From a virus, in the IMG/VR virus record IMGVR_UViG_3300017786_000140, positions 1-24,046 of that record: a stretch of 24,046 bases of DNA; one strand, 5' to 3'. This document shows positions 8,417 to 15,803 of the stretch, piece by piece. The notes under the pieces were generated by a model, which saw nothing but the letters and a program-made list of their open reading frames with translations, did not search any database and was not told the origin of the DNA. Made by a program: the position numbers and the translations under genes. Numbering within the stretch: position 1 is the stretch's first letter; each line of letters begins with the position of its first letter.

Positions 8417-8685
8417 ATGTTTTTATTCTCCATCTCTATTTTGTTAATAAGTTCTTGTGGATCGTCTTGACCCAACAGAGTGAGAAAGCTCATAGCTAAA
8501 CGCCTACGTCCCTCACACTCACGCATTTTTACATCGTCTGAGTGAAACACAGGTTTAGTTACATGACACTCACGGAGCAAGACTTTAAAAAATCTCTGCC
8601 CAGATGGAGTCTCTAAAATATTGATAAGATCTTCTTTCAGCTTAGATTTCTCACGAAGCCTCTCAAGAGTAGATAATACTGACAT
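8413..8685 (-). CDS. Bbp19-like small phage protein
   Basis: A 90-residue protein from ATG 8685. The central segment PSGQRFFKVLLRECHVTKP followed by CEGRRRLAMSFLTLLGQDDP matches the pattern I know from the Bbp19-like phage domain (GxRFxxxLLxxCxV...F......EGRRxxGLxLLxxLxxxDP). Members sit beside portal and scaffold genes in podoviruses, as here; their biochemical role is unknown to me. It starts one base after the portal stop and overlaps the scaffold start by four bases, so it is part of a tightly coupled head operon. Confidence 0.7.
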   Translation of the reverse strand: MSVLSTLERLREKSKLKEDLINILETPSGQRFFKVLLRECHVTKPVFHSDDVKMRECEGRRRLAMSFLTLLGQDDPQELINKIEMENKNI

Positions 8686-8686
8686 A

Positions 8687-10297
8687 TTAAATATTTAATA
8701 ATTGACCCACGCCTTCAGGATCTATTTGCTTTGCCTGAGCAACATCCTTCATTGCGCCACCAATTTGCGGAGCCATTTGAGCTTGTGCCATTATTTGCTG
8801 TTGTTGTTGTTGTTGTTCCTTAGCCTGCTGTACTTGCTCTGAAGTTTTTACAACATCAGGAATTATATTACGATATTTAGCGTAGCTTTCAAGAAGCTTC
8901 TGCTCATCAATAGCTTGAACCAACTCAGGTTTGGCTTGGGCTAGCGGTGCAATATCGCGCATAAATGCACTGATGTCGCTAAGTCTAGTAGAGAATTGAG
9001 CTTGAGAAGCAGGGCTTGAGTAACTAATTTCTAATTCACCCACACTAGCAGGAGCTTCGGGGAGTTGACCATTGCGCTCTAGTAGTGTAAACGTAGCTTC
9101 AATAGCTGGTCCCAAATATTCAGACTCCATACGATTAAGAAGAGGCGCGAGCTGATTGAGCATCTGTCCTCTTACATCTTGAATCTCTGTCACGCTTTGA
9201 CGCTCTTTCTTCTCTTGTCGGATAATCTGATCAACAAAGAATGATCTGTTTACAGAATCTCTGTACATCCGAATTAACTCCATAACATGCTGTGGCTGGT
9301 TGCCTGCCAGAATAGGCTTAGGCTGAGGACTACCAGGCTCATGGAACATAATTTGACGCGACCCGTACTTCATGGGTAGCATAATACTATCTTCCTCTGC
9401 AGTCAGGGTTGGGAAGTTTAAATACTCCGAAGAAATAAGAACTTCCTTAACCATTTTATTTAGTGCTCGTATCTGAGACAAGCAAGAAAAAGCAGGACCA
9501 CGACCATACACCTCGTCTGCTAGCTTAGACCAACGAGGAACTAAAAAACTAAAATAACTAGAACCACTTTCCTGTAACGGTTCTTTTAAAGCAGGTGACC
9601 AATAAGTCACCTTAAAAGGTCTACCTTTACCAACACGACCACCTTTCTTAGCGGCTTTGTCTGTGTTGGGTTCTATTGTGTATACTAACTCATATTTGTT
9701 ATGTACGGAGTTGTCTTTATTAAAGCCGTCCATGTCCTCAACACCTGGGAACATCATCATTAACTGACGAGCTGTTTTGTAACAACGATAATAAACTGTA
9801 TCTACTGTCCCGTACTGATCTGTATCAAAAAAAACGTCAGATAAAGGGCGAGAGCGAAAATTAACAATACCGTCCACTTCAGAAATTTGAACAGGAGAAG
9901 TGCCGTAAGAACCAATATCGAGAAAACATTCATGACTTGAAGTATAGAACTGTGCCTTAGGAAGAGAAAACTCATGCAGTATTCTATCAGCTACTGCTTG
10001 AAGATAAGCTCGTTCTTCGGAAGTATACTGGCTAGAATCCTTACCAGTAATTTTCAAATAAAACCAACGATCAGACTTAGGTATTAAATTTGCACTAAGC
10101 CCGTTAGCAAACATTTGATTACACCAAACTGCCGTGTCATCATACATTTCACGGGATCCATCATCCTGATGAGGAGTGTGTCCGTGATCAAACTTATTAG
10201 AATTGGGGCGCACATACTTTTGCGCATCAAGAAACATGCTGTCAAGGTGTGACCTTAACAACTTTAATTCTGCGTAACGTTGTTGTAGGTTAACCAC
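8687..10297 (-). CDS. Portal (head-tail connector) protein
   Basis: A protein of about 536 residues, the same length as T7 gp8 (536). It begins NLQQRYAELKLLRSHLDSMF and contains MYDDTAVWCNQMFANGLSANLIP, DIGSYGTSPVQI, YGRGPAFSCLSQIRALNKMVKE and VDQIIRQEKKERQSVTEIQ, all characteristic of T7-like portals. The portal ring forms the DNA channel and joins the tail adaptor. I place the start at GTG 10297, where it overlaps the upstream stop by 8 bases and has GGA 8 bases before it; an upstream GTG at 10315 is also open. The C-terminus carries a polyglutamine run (EQQQQQQQ) encoded by a short trinucleotide tract near 8790-8817, then a Met/Ala/Gln-rich tail. Confidence 0.9.
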   Translation of the reverse strand: MVNLQQRYAELKLLRSHLDSMFLDAQKYVRPNSNKFDHGHTPHQDDGSREMYDDTAVWCNQMFANGLSANLIPKSDRWFYLKITGKDSSQYTSEERAYLQAVADRILHEFSLPKAQFYTSSHECFLDIGSYGTSPVQISEVDGIVNFRSRPLSDVFFDTDQYGTVDTVYYRCYKTARQLMMMFPGVEDMDGFNKDNSVHNKYELVYTIEPNTDKAAKKGGRVGKGRPFKVTYWSPALKEPLQESGSSYFSFLVPRWSKLADEVYGRGPAFSCLSQIRALNKMVKEVLISSEYLNFPTLTAEEDSIMLPMKYGSRQIMFHEPGSPQPKPILAGNQPQHVMELIRMYRDSVNRSFFVDQIIRQEKKERQSVTEIQDVRGQMLNQLAPLLNRMESEYLGPAIEATFTLLERNGQLPEAPASVGELEISYSSPASQAQFSTRLSDISAFMRDIAPLAQAKPELVQAIDEQKLLESYAKYRNIIPDVVKTSEQVQQAKEQQQQQQQIMAQAQMAPQIGGAMKDVAQAKQIDPEGVGQLLNI

Positions 10298-10541
10298 TAT
10301 ACATTCCAGAGCCACCGCCTAAAGGAGAACGACCCTGAACTTTAGGGCGATTAGGCTTTTGTTTTGTTCTGGCTAGTCGAGCCAAACTACCCATAGCAGA
10401 TGCACCCGTTACTCTACGAGTAGGAGCGGATGCCTGTTGCATAGGTCTAGCGGCAACTGGCGCAGGAGGGGGTGGCGGAGCTGGCGCAGGAGGAGGCGGA
10501 GGAGGCGGAGGTGGTGGTGTTATTTTAGGTCTTGAGCCCAT
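10290..10541 (-). CDS. Proline-rich small protein of unknown function
   Basis: An 83-residue protein from ATG 10541. After MGSRPKIT comes a run of ten prolines, then APAPPPPPAPVAARP, and a basic C-terminal half with Gly/Ser (RRVTGASAMGSLARLARTKQ, GGGSGMYSG). A polyproline-II rod followed by a basic region suggests a binding or structural role. Similar proline-rich small proteins occur between terminase and portal genes in other podoviruses, from memory; their function is not established. It overlaps the genes on both sides (10525-10541 and the portal start). The proline tract is encoded mainly by CCT/CCG/CCA-type codons and is GC-rich against its neighbours. Confidence 0.65.
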   Translation of the reverse strand: MGSRPKITPPPPPPPPPPAPAPPPPPAPVAARPMQQASAPTRRVTGASAMGSLARLARTKQKPNRPKVQGRSPLGGGSGMYSG

Positions 10542-10908
10542 ATTTAGATAATCTTTTTAAAGTTTTCCATTTATAGAATTTATAAGGATCTTCCTCATTC
10601 ATTTTTTGATACCTGCAAAACTTAATTCTGTCAAGTGGAAAGGGAGCAAGTTTAAGAAACATGTCAAGAGTATTCTCAGATCTACTAGCCGCATACGAAA
10701 TATGCCAGTACCTTCCGACCTCATCTTCTTTGATCTCGCCCGCTAGCATATAGGTCGGTGACGAAAAAAAATATTTCTCCTCCCCCTCTTGACAGTTAAT
10801 ATAATAATCTAGTAACTTTATGAAGTCCTCGCCCTGAGTGTGGTACAGGACTGTAGCTTCATCTACTAGGGACAGTTTGTAGTACTCACCAACTGATTGC
10901 TGCGACAT
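10525..10908 (-). CDS. Hypothetical protein between terminase and portal
   Basis: A 127-residue protein from ATG 10908, overlapping the large terminase end by 23 bases. It is rich in Tyr, Lys and Glu. Visible segments are SVGEYYKLSLVDEATVLYH, YMLAGEIKEDEVGRYWHISYAA, and a C-terminal KFYKWKTLKRLSKYGLK. The alternating hydrophobic/aromatic pattern and the WHISY strand weakly recall the acetyltransferase-like fold proposed for the T7 gp13/DUF2833 family, but I see no acetyl-CoA loop and would not assign that function. Its position in the packaging/portal block suggests a role in virion assembly. Confidence 0.6.
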   Translation of the reverse strand: MSQQSVGEYYKLSLVDEATVLYHTQGEDFIKLLDYYINCQEGEEKYFFSSPTYMLAGEIKEDEVGRYWHISYAASRSENTLDMFLKLAPFPLDRIKFCRYQKMNEEDPYKFYKWKTLKRLSKYGLKT

Positions 10909-12199
10909 CGTATTGTGCTTTCGGTTGTTTATTGTTTAGCTTTGGAGTCTTAAGTCCTACAGCCATAGTCCTAAAAGCATCTGCTCCATGAGAGTTAGAA
11001 TCATGAACAGGGGTCTTTCGAAAAACTTGTCGGCTAGAATCGAACTCCTTGTGGTAACCCTTAAGTGCCTCTAACCCACGAGCACAACGTATTTTGTTAA
11101 ACCAACACCTAGGCAGCATAGCACGAACAGCGTCAATGCCATCAATGATCGGTAGCTTTTTTACAGTAGTAAACTTTAACCCCATACTTCTCGCTATCTC
11201 TAACCTGCTCTTACCTGTGCCAAGCTCGCGAACTTTAATGTCGTGCGGTGCGTAGTGCTTGCCGTAGACAATGTCAGACTGAACTGCGTAGCGATTTAAC
11301 TCCCTAGCGTAGTGTGGCAAACCCTCTCCACTGTTCTCGTAGTAATGTACAACTCGTATCTCATTCTTAAATAACTGAAAAAACCAGATAGTTGTAGCAT
11401 CGTCCATCCCTAAGTCCCACGCAGTATGCACAGGCAGTATAGGGTCGGGCGACAGCTCATCCAATATACGCTTGTCTCGATAGGCGCGAGATATATAAGG
11501 ACCGTAGTAACTGCCCTCGACTGGAGTCTTGAACGAACACATGTATTCCGATTGGAATCTTGCTTCATTGTTTAGCTCGTCACGGGCACGACGCAACTCG
11601 TCAGGCGGTATCGCCTTCGTGTCCTTGACTGACAGGTGACTACTATACCACTTGCCGTCCGACTGTGCTTTCAGCAGCATCTTGTAGAAGTGGTTTTCTC
11701 CACGAGGCGTTCCGTTAAACAGTGCCCAGCCCCCGTTCTCCGCCAAGATCGGATTAATCAACTGCCACGCAGACGGGTCAGAAATACTGTACTCTGAAAA
11801 CACACAGCCCACAGGGTTTGCACCCACCATCTTGTCAGGGTCGTCAGAGCCCATAAGCTGAATGACGCTGCCGTTCTTCAGGTGCACACGCATCTCCTGT
11901 TCGCTTTTCTTCTCGACAATCTCCCTTGGGAAGTAGTCAATAAACTTTTTACCCTCACCTGTCATGCCGTTCCATATGATACGCCTCGCCTGATTAGCAT
12001 AGGGCAGAACGTACCAGTATGTGCCCACGCGCTGTAAGGCTTTGATAGCCAGCACGTTAACGCAAGTTAGATCTTTTCCAGCCCGACGATGCCACGCAAC
12101 AACCGCACGCAGGTTGCGTTTACTCTGGGACATATACTTAAGCAGAGGGAGCTGGTAGCCTCTTGGCTCCCATCCCTGTGCAGGAACTTGTACACTCAT
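10886..12199 (-). CDS. terL: Terminase large subunit (packaging ATPase/nuclease)
   Basis: A 437-residue protein from ATG 12199. The N-terminal ATPase shows a variant Walker A HRRAGKD (residues 37-43), a Walker B-like VGCVFSE with Glu136, and coupling motif FNGTPRG (161-167). The C-terminal nuclease (RNase H-like) shows AWDLGMDDATT with Asp262, a HYAPHD segment with Asp320, and a final HGADAFR with Asp407. These are the residues expected for a packaging motor that translocates DNA into the procapsid and cuts the concatemer. The gene overlaps its upstream neighbour by ATGA and the downstream gene by 23 bases. GC content is visibly higher than in the tail genes. Confidence 0.92.
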   Translation of the reverse strand: MSVQVPAQGWEPRGYQLPLLKYMSQSKRNLRAVVAWHRRAGKDLTCVNVLAIKALQRVGTYWYVLPYANQARRIIWNGMTGEGKKFIDYFPREIVEKKSEQEMRVHLKNGSVIQLMGSDDPDKMVGANPVGCVFSEYSISDPSAWQLINPILAENGGWALFNGTPRGENHFYKMLLKAQSDGKWYSSHLSVKDTKAIPPDELRRARDELNNEARFQSEYMCSFKTPVEGSYYGPYISRAYRDKRILDELSPDPILPVHTAWDLGMDDATTIWFFQLFKNEIRVVHYYENSGEGLPHYARELNRYAVQSDIVYGKHYAPHDIKVRELGTGKSRLEIARSMGLKFTTVKKLPIIDGIDAVRAMLPRCWFNKIRCARGLEALKGYHKEFDSSRQVFRKTPVHDSNSHGADAFRTMAVGLKTPKLNNKQPKAQYDVAAISW

Positions 12200-12465
12200 T
12201 CTATATAGTTATCTTCTTCGTCCTCCTCCTCATCGTCGATATCTACAGATATCCATTGAATGTGGTCAAGGTCTGCGGGAACTCCTTCATTTATAAAACT
12301 TTCGTGATATTCAGTTGCACTCTCTAGCAGCCCCTTGGCTGCATACGGATCACTGAACCTAACATCATAGGACAAGGGTGAGTTGTCATGGGATGCAATA
12401 ACTACATAGTTTCGGAAGTGCTCTCCTAAAATACCAGTAACTTTGTTAAGTGCGTCAGTGCTCAT
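12196..12465 (-). CDS. Small acidic hypothetical protein
   Basis: An 89-residue protein from ATG 12465, lying between the two terminase genes with overlaps on both sides (11 bases upstream, 4 downstream). The N-terminal part (VTGILGEHFRNYVVIASH, YDVRFSDPYAAKGLLES) looks like a small alpha/beta domain, and the C-terminus is extremely acidic (DIDDEEEDEEDNY). I do not recognise a family. Tight coupling to both terminase subunits suggests a packaging-linked or expression-matched role, by inference only. Confidence 0.6.
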   Translation of the reverse strand: MSTDALNKVTGILGEHFRNYVVIASHDNSPLSYDVRFSDPYAAKGLLESATEYHESFINEGVPADLDHIQWISVDIDDEEEDEEDNYIE

Positions 12466-13009
12466 TTTTATCCTCCTCGCTTAAAAATTCATCGTAGTCC
12501 TCACCAACTATCTCAGCTTCAACTGAATTAGCAAGAGCAGACTTCACAACTTTTGAATAATCTACAGTCATTACTTTCATCTCGCCATTGAGAGTACCCT
12601 GGACATCAACACTCTTGAGCTTCGGCTGCGTGTAGCTGCAGATCTCCTTCCATATCGCTATCTTATCCCTCTTATCTACACTAGGATCTGCAGCGAAACC
12701 AAGTAGCTCTTCTATAGGGTTGATTCCTTTCTCATAAAACAATGCTAGTAATGCCTTGCGCTGCTGGGCTGGCGTAGGCGCAGAGTTCATCATCTCTAAG
12801 AACTGTTGCTTTACATCTATCTCTCCCTCTACTTTACGAAGTTGCTTCTGTGCAACCTTCATATCTTTCTCTGCTTTCATGCGGTTGCGATGACACCTGC
12901 TCCTTTTAGCAGCTTGTTGCTTAACGACTTGCTTTGGCTTCTTACCTGAAGCATATGTTCTACCATCTGGCACTAGTATCTGTATTGATGATTCATGCTC
13001 CTTTGTCAA
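12455..13009 (-). CDS. Probable terminase small subunit
   Basis: A 184-residue protein. The only available start upstream of the conserved part is TTG 13009 (the frame is closed by TAG a few codons earlier); the next in-frame Met is around residue 44. The N-terminal third is strongly basic (KQVVKQQAAKRSRCHRNRMK), then comes a coiled-coil-like helix. The C-terminal half contains EKGINPIEELLGFAAD, KIAIWKEICSYTQPKLKSVD and a short beta/acidic tail, a pattern I know from small terminase subunits that recognise phage DNA. It is the first gene of the leftward late cluster, directly downstream of the iteron-like region, and precedes the large terminase, which supports the call. An AAGGAG lies within codons 3-4, not before the TTG. 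Confidence 0.65.
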   Translation of the reverse strand: MTKEHESSIQILVPDGRTYASGKKPKQVVKQQAAKRSRCHRNRMKAEKDMKVAQKQLRKVEGEIDVKQQFLEMMNSAPTPAQQRKALLALFYEKGINPIEELLGFAADPSVDKRDKIAIWKEICSYTQPKLKSVDVQGTLNGEMKVMTVDYSKVVKSALANSVEAEIVGEDYDEFLSEEDKNEH

Positions 13010-13014
13010 GAGTT

Positions 13015-13263
13015 GCTCACACTATTCACACCTAGCTTACACTATATATAGGGGGGTGTGAGCTAATTAAGTTATAAGAGTATCAATGGTTTACGAGTCT
13101 GCTCACACAATTTACACTTTTTTCTGACAAAACTATTTTATTTTTACTATAGGCTAAAAAACTGTGAAAAGTGTGAGCAATTACATAAGTCGTTGATAAA
13201 GATACTGACTTATAACATTCTCTTCGATTTAAAAAGTGTGAGCTGACTGTGAGCAGTGTGAGC
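13015..13263. repeat. Mirror-image GTGTGAGC iteron array in the divergent control region
   Basis: Exact GTGTGAGC octamers lie at 13056-13063, 13171-13178, 13236-13243 and 13256-13263 (plus) and at 13015-13022 and 13101-13108 (minus), with one-mismatch copies at 13035-13042 (minus) and 13247-13254 (plus). Four are fused to a second half-site in 17-bp composites with a 9-bp period: 13015-13031 and 13101-13117 (minus), 13162-13178 and 13247-13263 (plus). Each arm, read outward from about 13140, has composite, 14 bases, TTGATA, CTTATAAC, single site, 3 bases, composite. The core 13118-13161 is AT-rich. This is a likely operator or replication-initiator array between the leftward late and rightward early genes. 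Confidence 0.8.
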
Positions 13264-13870
13264 AAAAACTCAAAATTATGTATGCTGGTAGGGACTCTAT
13301 GTGTCGTCGACTCGCAGTTTCCCCCATCGGGGGTGGCAGTCAGTCGATTCGTGCATCTCGGTCCACGGATCGTCGGACAAACGCGTCGACAGACCCATAC
13401 ATCCTATTGTCCACGCACCTACGGATTCCACGACTCTCTGTTGCATATCACTAGATGCATAAGGTGCTGAGCTGGAATATGTTATGTTGCGTGAACATCA
13501 GGATAAAAGAGTCGTGCTCCTTCAGAGCACCCTATCAGGAAAGATAGACTACACAAACCCTTGCACACAAGCAAGATACACAAGACAGACACCGTATGGT
13601 TTCCGACCCGAACCCAACCCCCAAGAACCCTTCGGGTTTTCTGTGCAATCTACCGTCTTGCCTCGTGACGGGATGACTCGCACGCAGTGTAGACCATCTC
13701 AAGTAACGAGCACTTTGGGTGGGCAGTCGGGTACACGTCTACTCGCAAGGCACGCCCATCGTCCTCAACTAGGACCGTCACACCTGTCGCGACTCAAGTC
13801 CGTAAACAAACGGGCACTCTTGTCTTTTCGCCACGTTTGTGTGGACAGCTTGTTCAGGATTTTTCCTTTC
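13264..13870. other. GC-rich, hairpin-dense stretch without a convincing gene
   Basis: About 600 bases, visibly richer in GC than the rest of the window. Reading frames cover much of it but give Arg/Gln/Ser/Pro-rich products with no recognisable domain, so I do not call a gene. Perfect short hairpins follow one another: 13321-13333 (CCCCC/GGGGG), 13514-13530 (GTGCTC/GAGCAC), 13532-13547 (CTATC/GATAG), 13560-13575 (CTTGC/GCAAG), 13626-13638 (AACCC/GGGTT) and 13761-13775 (GTCCT/AGGAC). There is also a 9-bp long-range pairing of 13429-13437 with 13508-13516. It may be a structured RNA or leader, or an origin/recognition region; no known RNA family is recognised. Confidence 0.5.
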
Positions 13871-13970
13871 TATTTTGACGGAATTGGCACAGCGACCTTG
13901 TAAAGGTAGTACATTTGTCTCCACCTTGACAAGGTCTTCTTCTCTGACAATTCCGTCAAAATAACGAAAG
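13866..13970 (+). promoter_or_regulatory. Long two-tier hairpin just upstream of the first early gene
   Basis: An outer stem of 16 perfect base pairs (13871-13886 TATTTTGACGGAATTG with 13948-13963) extends with CTTTC/GAAAG (13866-13870 with 13966-13970) across a 2-base bulge. Inside it, a second stem pairs 13894-13907 (GACCTTGTAAAGGT) with 13923-13936, 13 of 14 bases matching. The structure ends 8 bases before ATG 13979. It could be an RNase III-type processing site, a translation-control leader or a DNA structure at an origin. Confidence 0.75.
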
Positions 13971-13978
13971 ATAAAAAT

Positions 13979-14239
13979 ATGCCTAAACAAGCAACATCCA
14001 AACAAACTATCACCGAAAAGACTGGCAAGTGCGTCCGTTCATTCACGGAACCTCTTGAGTCAGGCGACTACGGTGCAACGCTCCTGGTCGAGAACGACGG
14101 GGCTCGCGAGTATATCCGTGTTTACCACGACTGCTCCATTCCCAAAGGTGCTATCGTCACCTTCGATGTAGTCGACAACGGCTCAAGCGAGTTCATCGTC
14201 GTCACAGAGTTCAAGAAGGCAGACCGCCCAGAACTCTAA
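13979..14239 (+). CDS. Small early protein of unknown function
   Basis: An 86-residue protein from ATG 13979, the first plus-strand gene. The N-terminus is polar and basic (MPKQATSKQTITEKTGK); the rest looks like a small beta-barrel or OB-like domain (GATLLVENDGAREYIRVYH, GAIVTFDVVDNGSSEFIVVTEF). I do not recognise a family. The coding region is GC-richer than the genes that follow, like the noncoding stretch before it. It lies between two strong hairpins (ending 13970 and starting 14249), a setting suggesting its own processed, stable mRNA. No Shine-Dalgarno motif is seen; the leader is A-rich. Confidence 0.65.
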   Translation: MPKQATSKQTITEKTGKCVRSFTEPLESGDYGATLLVENDGAREYIRVYHDCSIPKGAIVTFDVVDNGSSEFIVVTEFKKADRPEL

Positions 14240-14248
14240 CGAGCAACT

Positions 14249-14276
14249 TGGGAGTCGGGCTTCGGCTCGGCTCCCA
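14249..14276 (+). terminator. UUCG-capped hairpin after the first early gene
   Basis: A 12-bp stem (14249-14260 with 14265-14276, two G-U wobbles) is closed by a C(TTCG)G tetraloop, 10 bases beyond the stop codon. The next bases are TACTCTATTAAAAAAAG, with no U-tract. It therefore looks more like an mRNA-stabilising or processing hairpin than a classical intrinsic terminator. Confidence 0.65.
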
Positions 14277-14321
14277 TACTCTATTAAAAAAAGAAAGAAA
14301 AAGAAATAAATATATACTATT

Positions 14322-14504
14322 ATGTCAGAAACAAGCTACAAATATATACTAACAGTCACATACAAAGACTCACCAAGTGCAGAGTATGAAGTTGAATTCC
14401 GTTCAATAGATCGTGCAAAAGCATACATAGACAGAAACAGTCTATTTGAACACACCTGGCAACTCACCACATTAGATGGAGAGTTAGTTGAAGATAACAG
14501 TTAA
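14322..14504 (+). CDS. Small hypothetical protein
   Basis: A 60-residue protein from ATG 14322 (MSETSYKYILTVTYKDS). It alternates beta-strand-like segments (YKYILTVTY, AEYEVEFRS) with a short helix (IDRAKAYID) and ends acidic. It is preceded by an A-rich leader lacking a Shine-Dalgarno motif and follows a UUCG-capped hairpin. The family is not recognised. A small beta-alpha-beta domain is likely, perhaps an early host-takeover or regulatory protein by position; this is inference. Confidence 0.55.
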   Translation: MSETSYKYILTVTYKDSPSAEYEVEFRSIDRAKAYIDRNSLFEHTWQLTTLDGELVEDNS

Positions 14505-14514
14505 TAAATCTATT

Positions 14515-14874
14515 ATGAAAAACAACACTATATACAAACTAATTGTCGATGGTAAAGAAGTAGCCAGAGACACTCTGCTTACAGGCGTTGCCATCAAAGC
14601 AGAAAAAGTCAAAGATCACTATGAAATCCGAAAGTATTACAAGGGTAACATAGTTAAACTATGGGGCTATTCCATTAAAAATGGTAACAGAGTTGAGTAT
14701 GCGTCACACCCCAACGATAGCACCATACAAAAAACAAAGATAGTACAAACCAAAATCTCCAAGTTTATTGGAAGAGTTGGTAATGTGTTATCTACTATAA
14801 AAAGTGAGTACCGAGTTAGAAAGAACCTCAAGCAGATTGAGCGTAAAGTCGACCTTTGGGACTTTAATTCCTAG
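14515..14874 (+). CDS. Basic hypothetical early protein
   Basis: A 119-residue protein from ATG 14515; an upstream TTG at 14488 is also open but overlaps the preceding gene and is less likely. The protein begins MKNNTIYKLIVDGKEVARD and is strongly basic overall, with a Lys/Arg-rich C-terminal helix (EYRVRKNLKQIERKVDLW). The N-terminal half looks like beta strands (YKLIVDGKEVA, HYEIRKYYKGNIVKLWGY). I recognise no family. The basic character would suit nucleic-acid binding, by inference. It ends directly at a near-perfect 20-base-armed hairpin. Confidence 0.55.
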   Translation: MKNNTIYKLIVDGKEVARDTLLTGVAIKAEKVKDHYEIRKYYKGNIVKLWGYSIKNGNRVEYASHPNDSTIQKTKIVQTKISKFIGRVGNVLSTIKSEYRVRKNLKQIERKVDLWDFNS

Positions 14875-14925
14875 TTTGGAAATGGACTGTGCGTGCGTTT
14901 TGTGAACGCACAGCCCATATCCAAA
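14875..14925 (+). terminator. Intergenic hairpin with 20-base arms
   Basis: Three stacked helices are separated by single mismatches: TTTGGA/TCCAAA (14875-14880 with 14920-14925), ATGG/CCAT (14882-14885 with 14915-14918) and CTGTGCGT/ACGCACAG (14887-14894 with 14906-14913), with an 11-base loop. The following bases are CAAAAATCAAAA, with no U-tract. Like T7 early intergenic hairpins it may be an RNase III site. It ends 17 bases before ATG 14943. Confidence 0.65.
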
Positions 14926-14942
14926 CAAAAATCAAAACTACT

Positions 14943-15803
14943 ATGCAATATACAATACAAGAAATACTCATTGGGATATCCAATGCCGATCGCTATGACG
15001 TTCGTGAACAAAACGGGGAGCTAATCAGTGACTACAAGTTCTGGTGGCGTGAGCTATTCAAAGAAGCCAAACTTACAGCCAAGATGATCAGGCGTGAATC
15101 TATTCGTGACGGTATTGTCCCTCGTGACGATGACGACATCATGGTCACGATCATCGTTGATCAATGGCTTGCTGAGTTCAAGTCATATCAAGCACATTCA
15201 CATCCCAGTGATGATCAGTTATGTAATGATATGTCGTGCATGCAGGCACTTGCCAAACAACAAGAGCAATATCTACTAGACATTCGTAGGGCATTTGCTA
15301 GTGCATGCAGACGCAAAGACACCAAGGCTATGCAACGCATACGCAAGCTGTACTATCAGGAAAAGTCATCACAACTTTCTTCTGTTCAGTACACGCACTT
15401 AGATGAGCCCACCACCAAAGAACCTGTATTCACACCTGAAGATCAAGAGTTCTTTGATGAGACTGAGCAGCATGTACGCAAGCTCGACTATCAAGATGCA
15501 TTCATACAAGATCCAGAATGTGATCCAAACGATTCGCATTATATAGCTGACACACTGCGTATGAACAATGGCAAACCTCGTGGCAACATTGGGTTACTCA
15601 ATGGGTTCTATGAGCAAACACTACCTGAGCCTACTTATCGCACCAAAGATGCAAAACGCAGGTTATTCAAAACACTGCTAAACACTGGCAGTGTCTATGA
15701 TATTGAGAATGCATGTGGTATGCGTGGCTTCAAAAAAGGAATACGCAATTCATACATACACATGTACGCAGACTCAAACAAAGACGTAAAATGGAAATCG
15801 TAA
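14943..15803 (+). CDS. Hypothetical early protein, 286 residues
   Basis: I place the start at ATG 14943 (MQYTIQEILIGISNADRYD). An upstream GTG at 14889 lies inside the hairpin and is unlikely. The protein is charged and helix-rich: FWWRELFKEAKLTAKMIRRE around residues 33-52, an acidic PRDDDDIM, a Cys-containing LCNDMSCMQALAK, a long basic helix (RRAFASACRRKDTKAMQRIR), and a C-terminal part with NNGKPRGNIGLLNGFYEQ and CGMRGFKKGIRNSY. No catalytic motif or family is recognised. Its length and place among early genes leave open a regulatory or replication-accessory role. It overlaps the next gene by 13 bases. Confidence 0.6.
   Translation: MQYTIQEILIGISNADRYDVREQNGELISDYKFWWRELFKEAKLTAKMIRRESIRDGIVPRDDDDIMVTIIVDQWLAEFKSYQAHSHPSDDQLCNDMSCMQALAKQQEQYLLDIRRAFASACRRKDTKAMQRIRKLYYQEKSSQLSSVQYTHLDEPTTKEPVFTPEDQEFFDETEQHVRKLDYQDAFIQDPECDPNDSHYIADTLRMNNGKPRGNIGLLNGFYEQTLPEPTYRTKDAKRRLFKTLLNTGSVYDIENACGMRGFKKGIRNSYIHMYADSNKDVKWKS

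Noticed and set aside
13015-13263. CRISPR-like array
   Set aside because: The repeats are 8 or 17 bp, occur in both orientations and have irregular spacing without unique spacers of constant length; they fit protein-binding sites.
13420-13580. Possible tRNA or tmRNA in the hairpin-rich stretch
   Set aside because: No GTTCRA-type T-arm, no 7-bp acceptor pairing at proper distance and no anticodon arm could be assembled.
13249-13903. Plus-strand frames of 73 and 139 codons in the GC-rich stretch
   Set aside because: The products are Arg/Gln/Ser/Pro-rich without domain-like patterning, start without ribosome-binding sites, and the second runs into the long inverted repeat. Noncoding structure explains the sequence better.
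13871-13963. Transposon terminal inverted repeats
   Set aside because: The inverted arms are only about 60 bases apart with no transposase or target duplication; a hairpin is the simpler reading.
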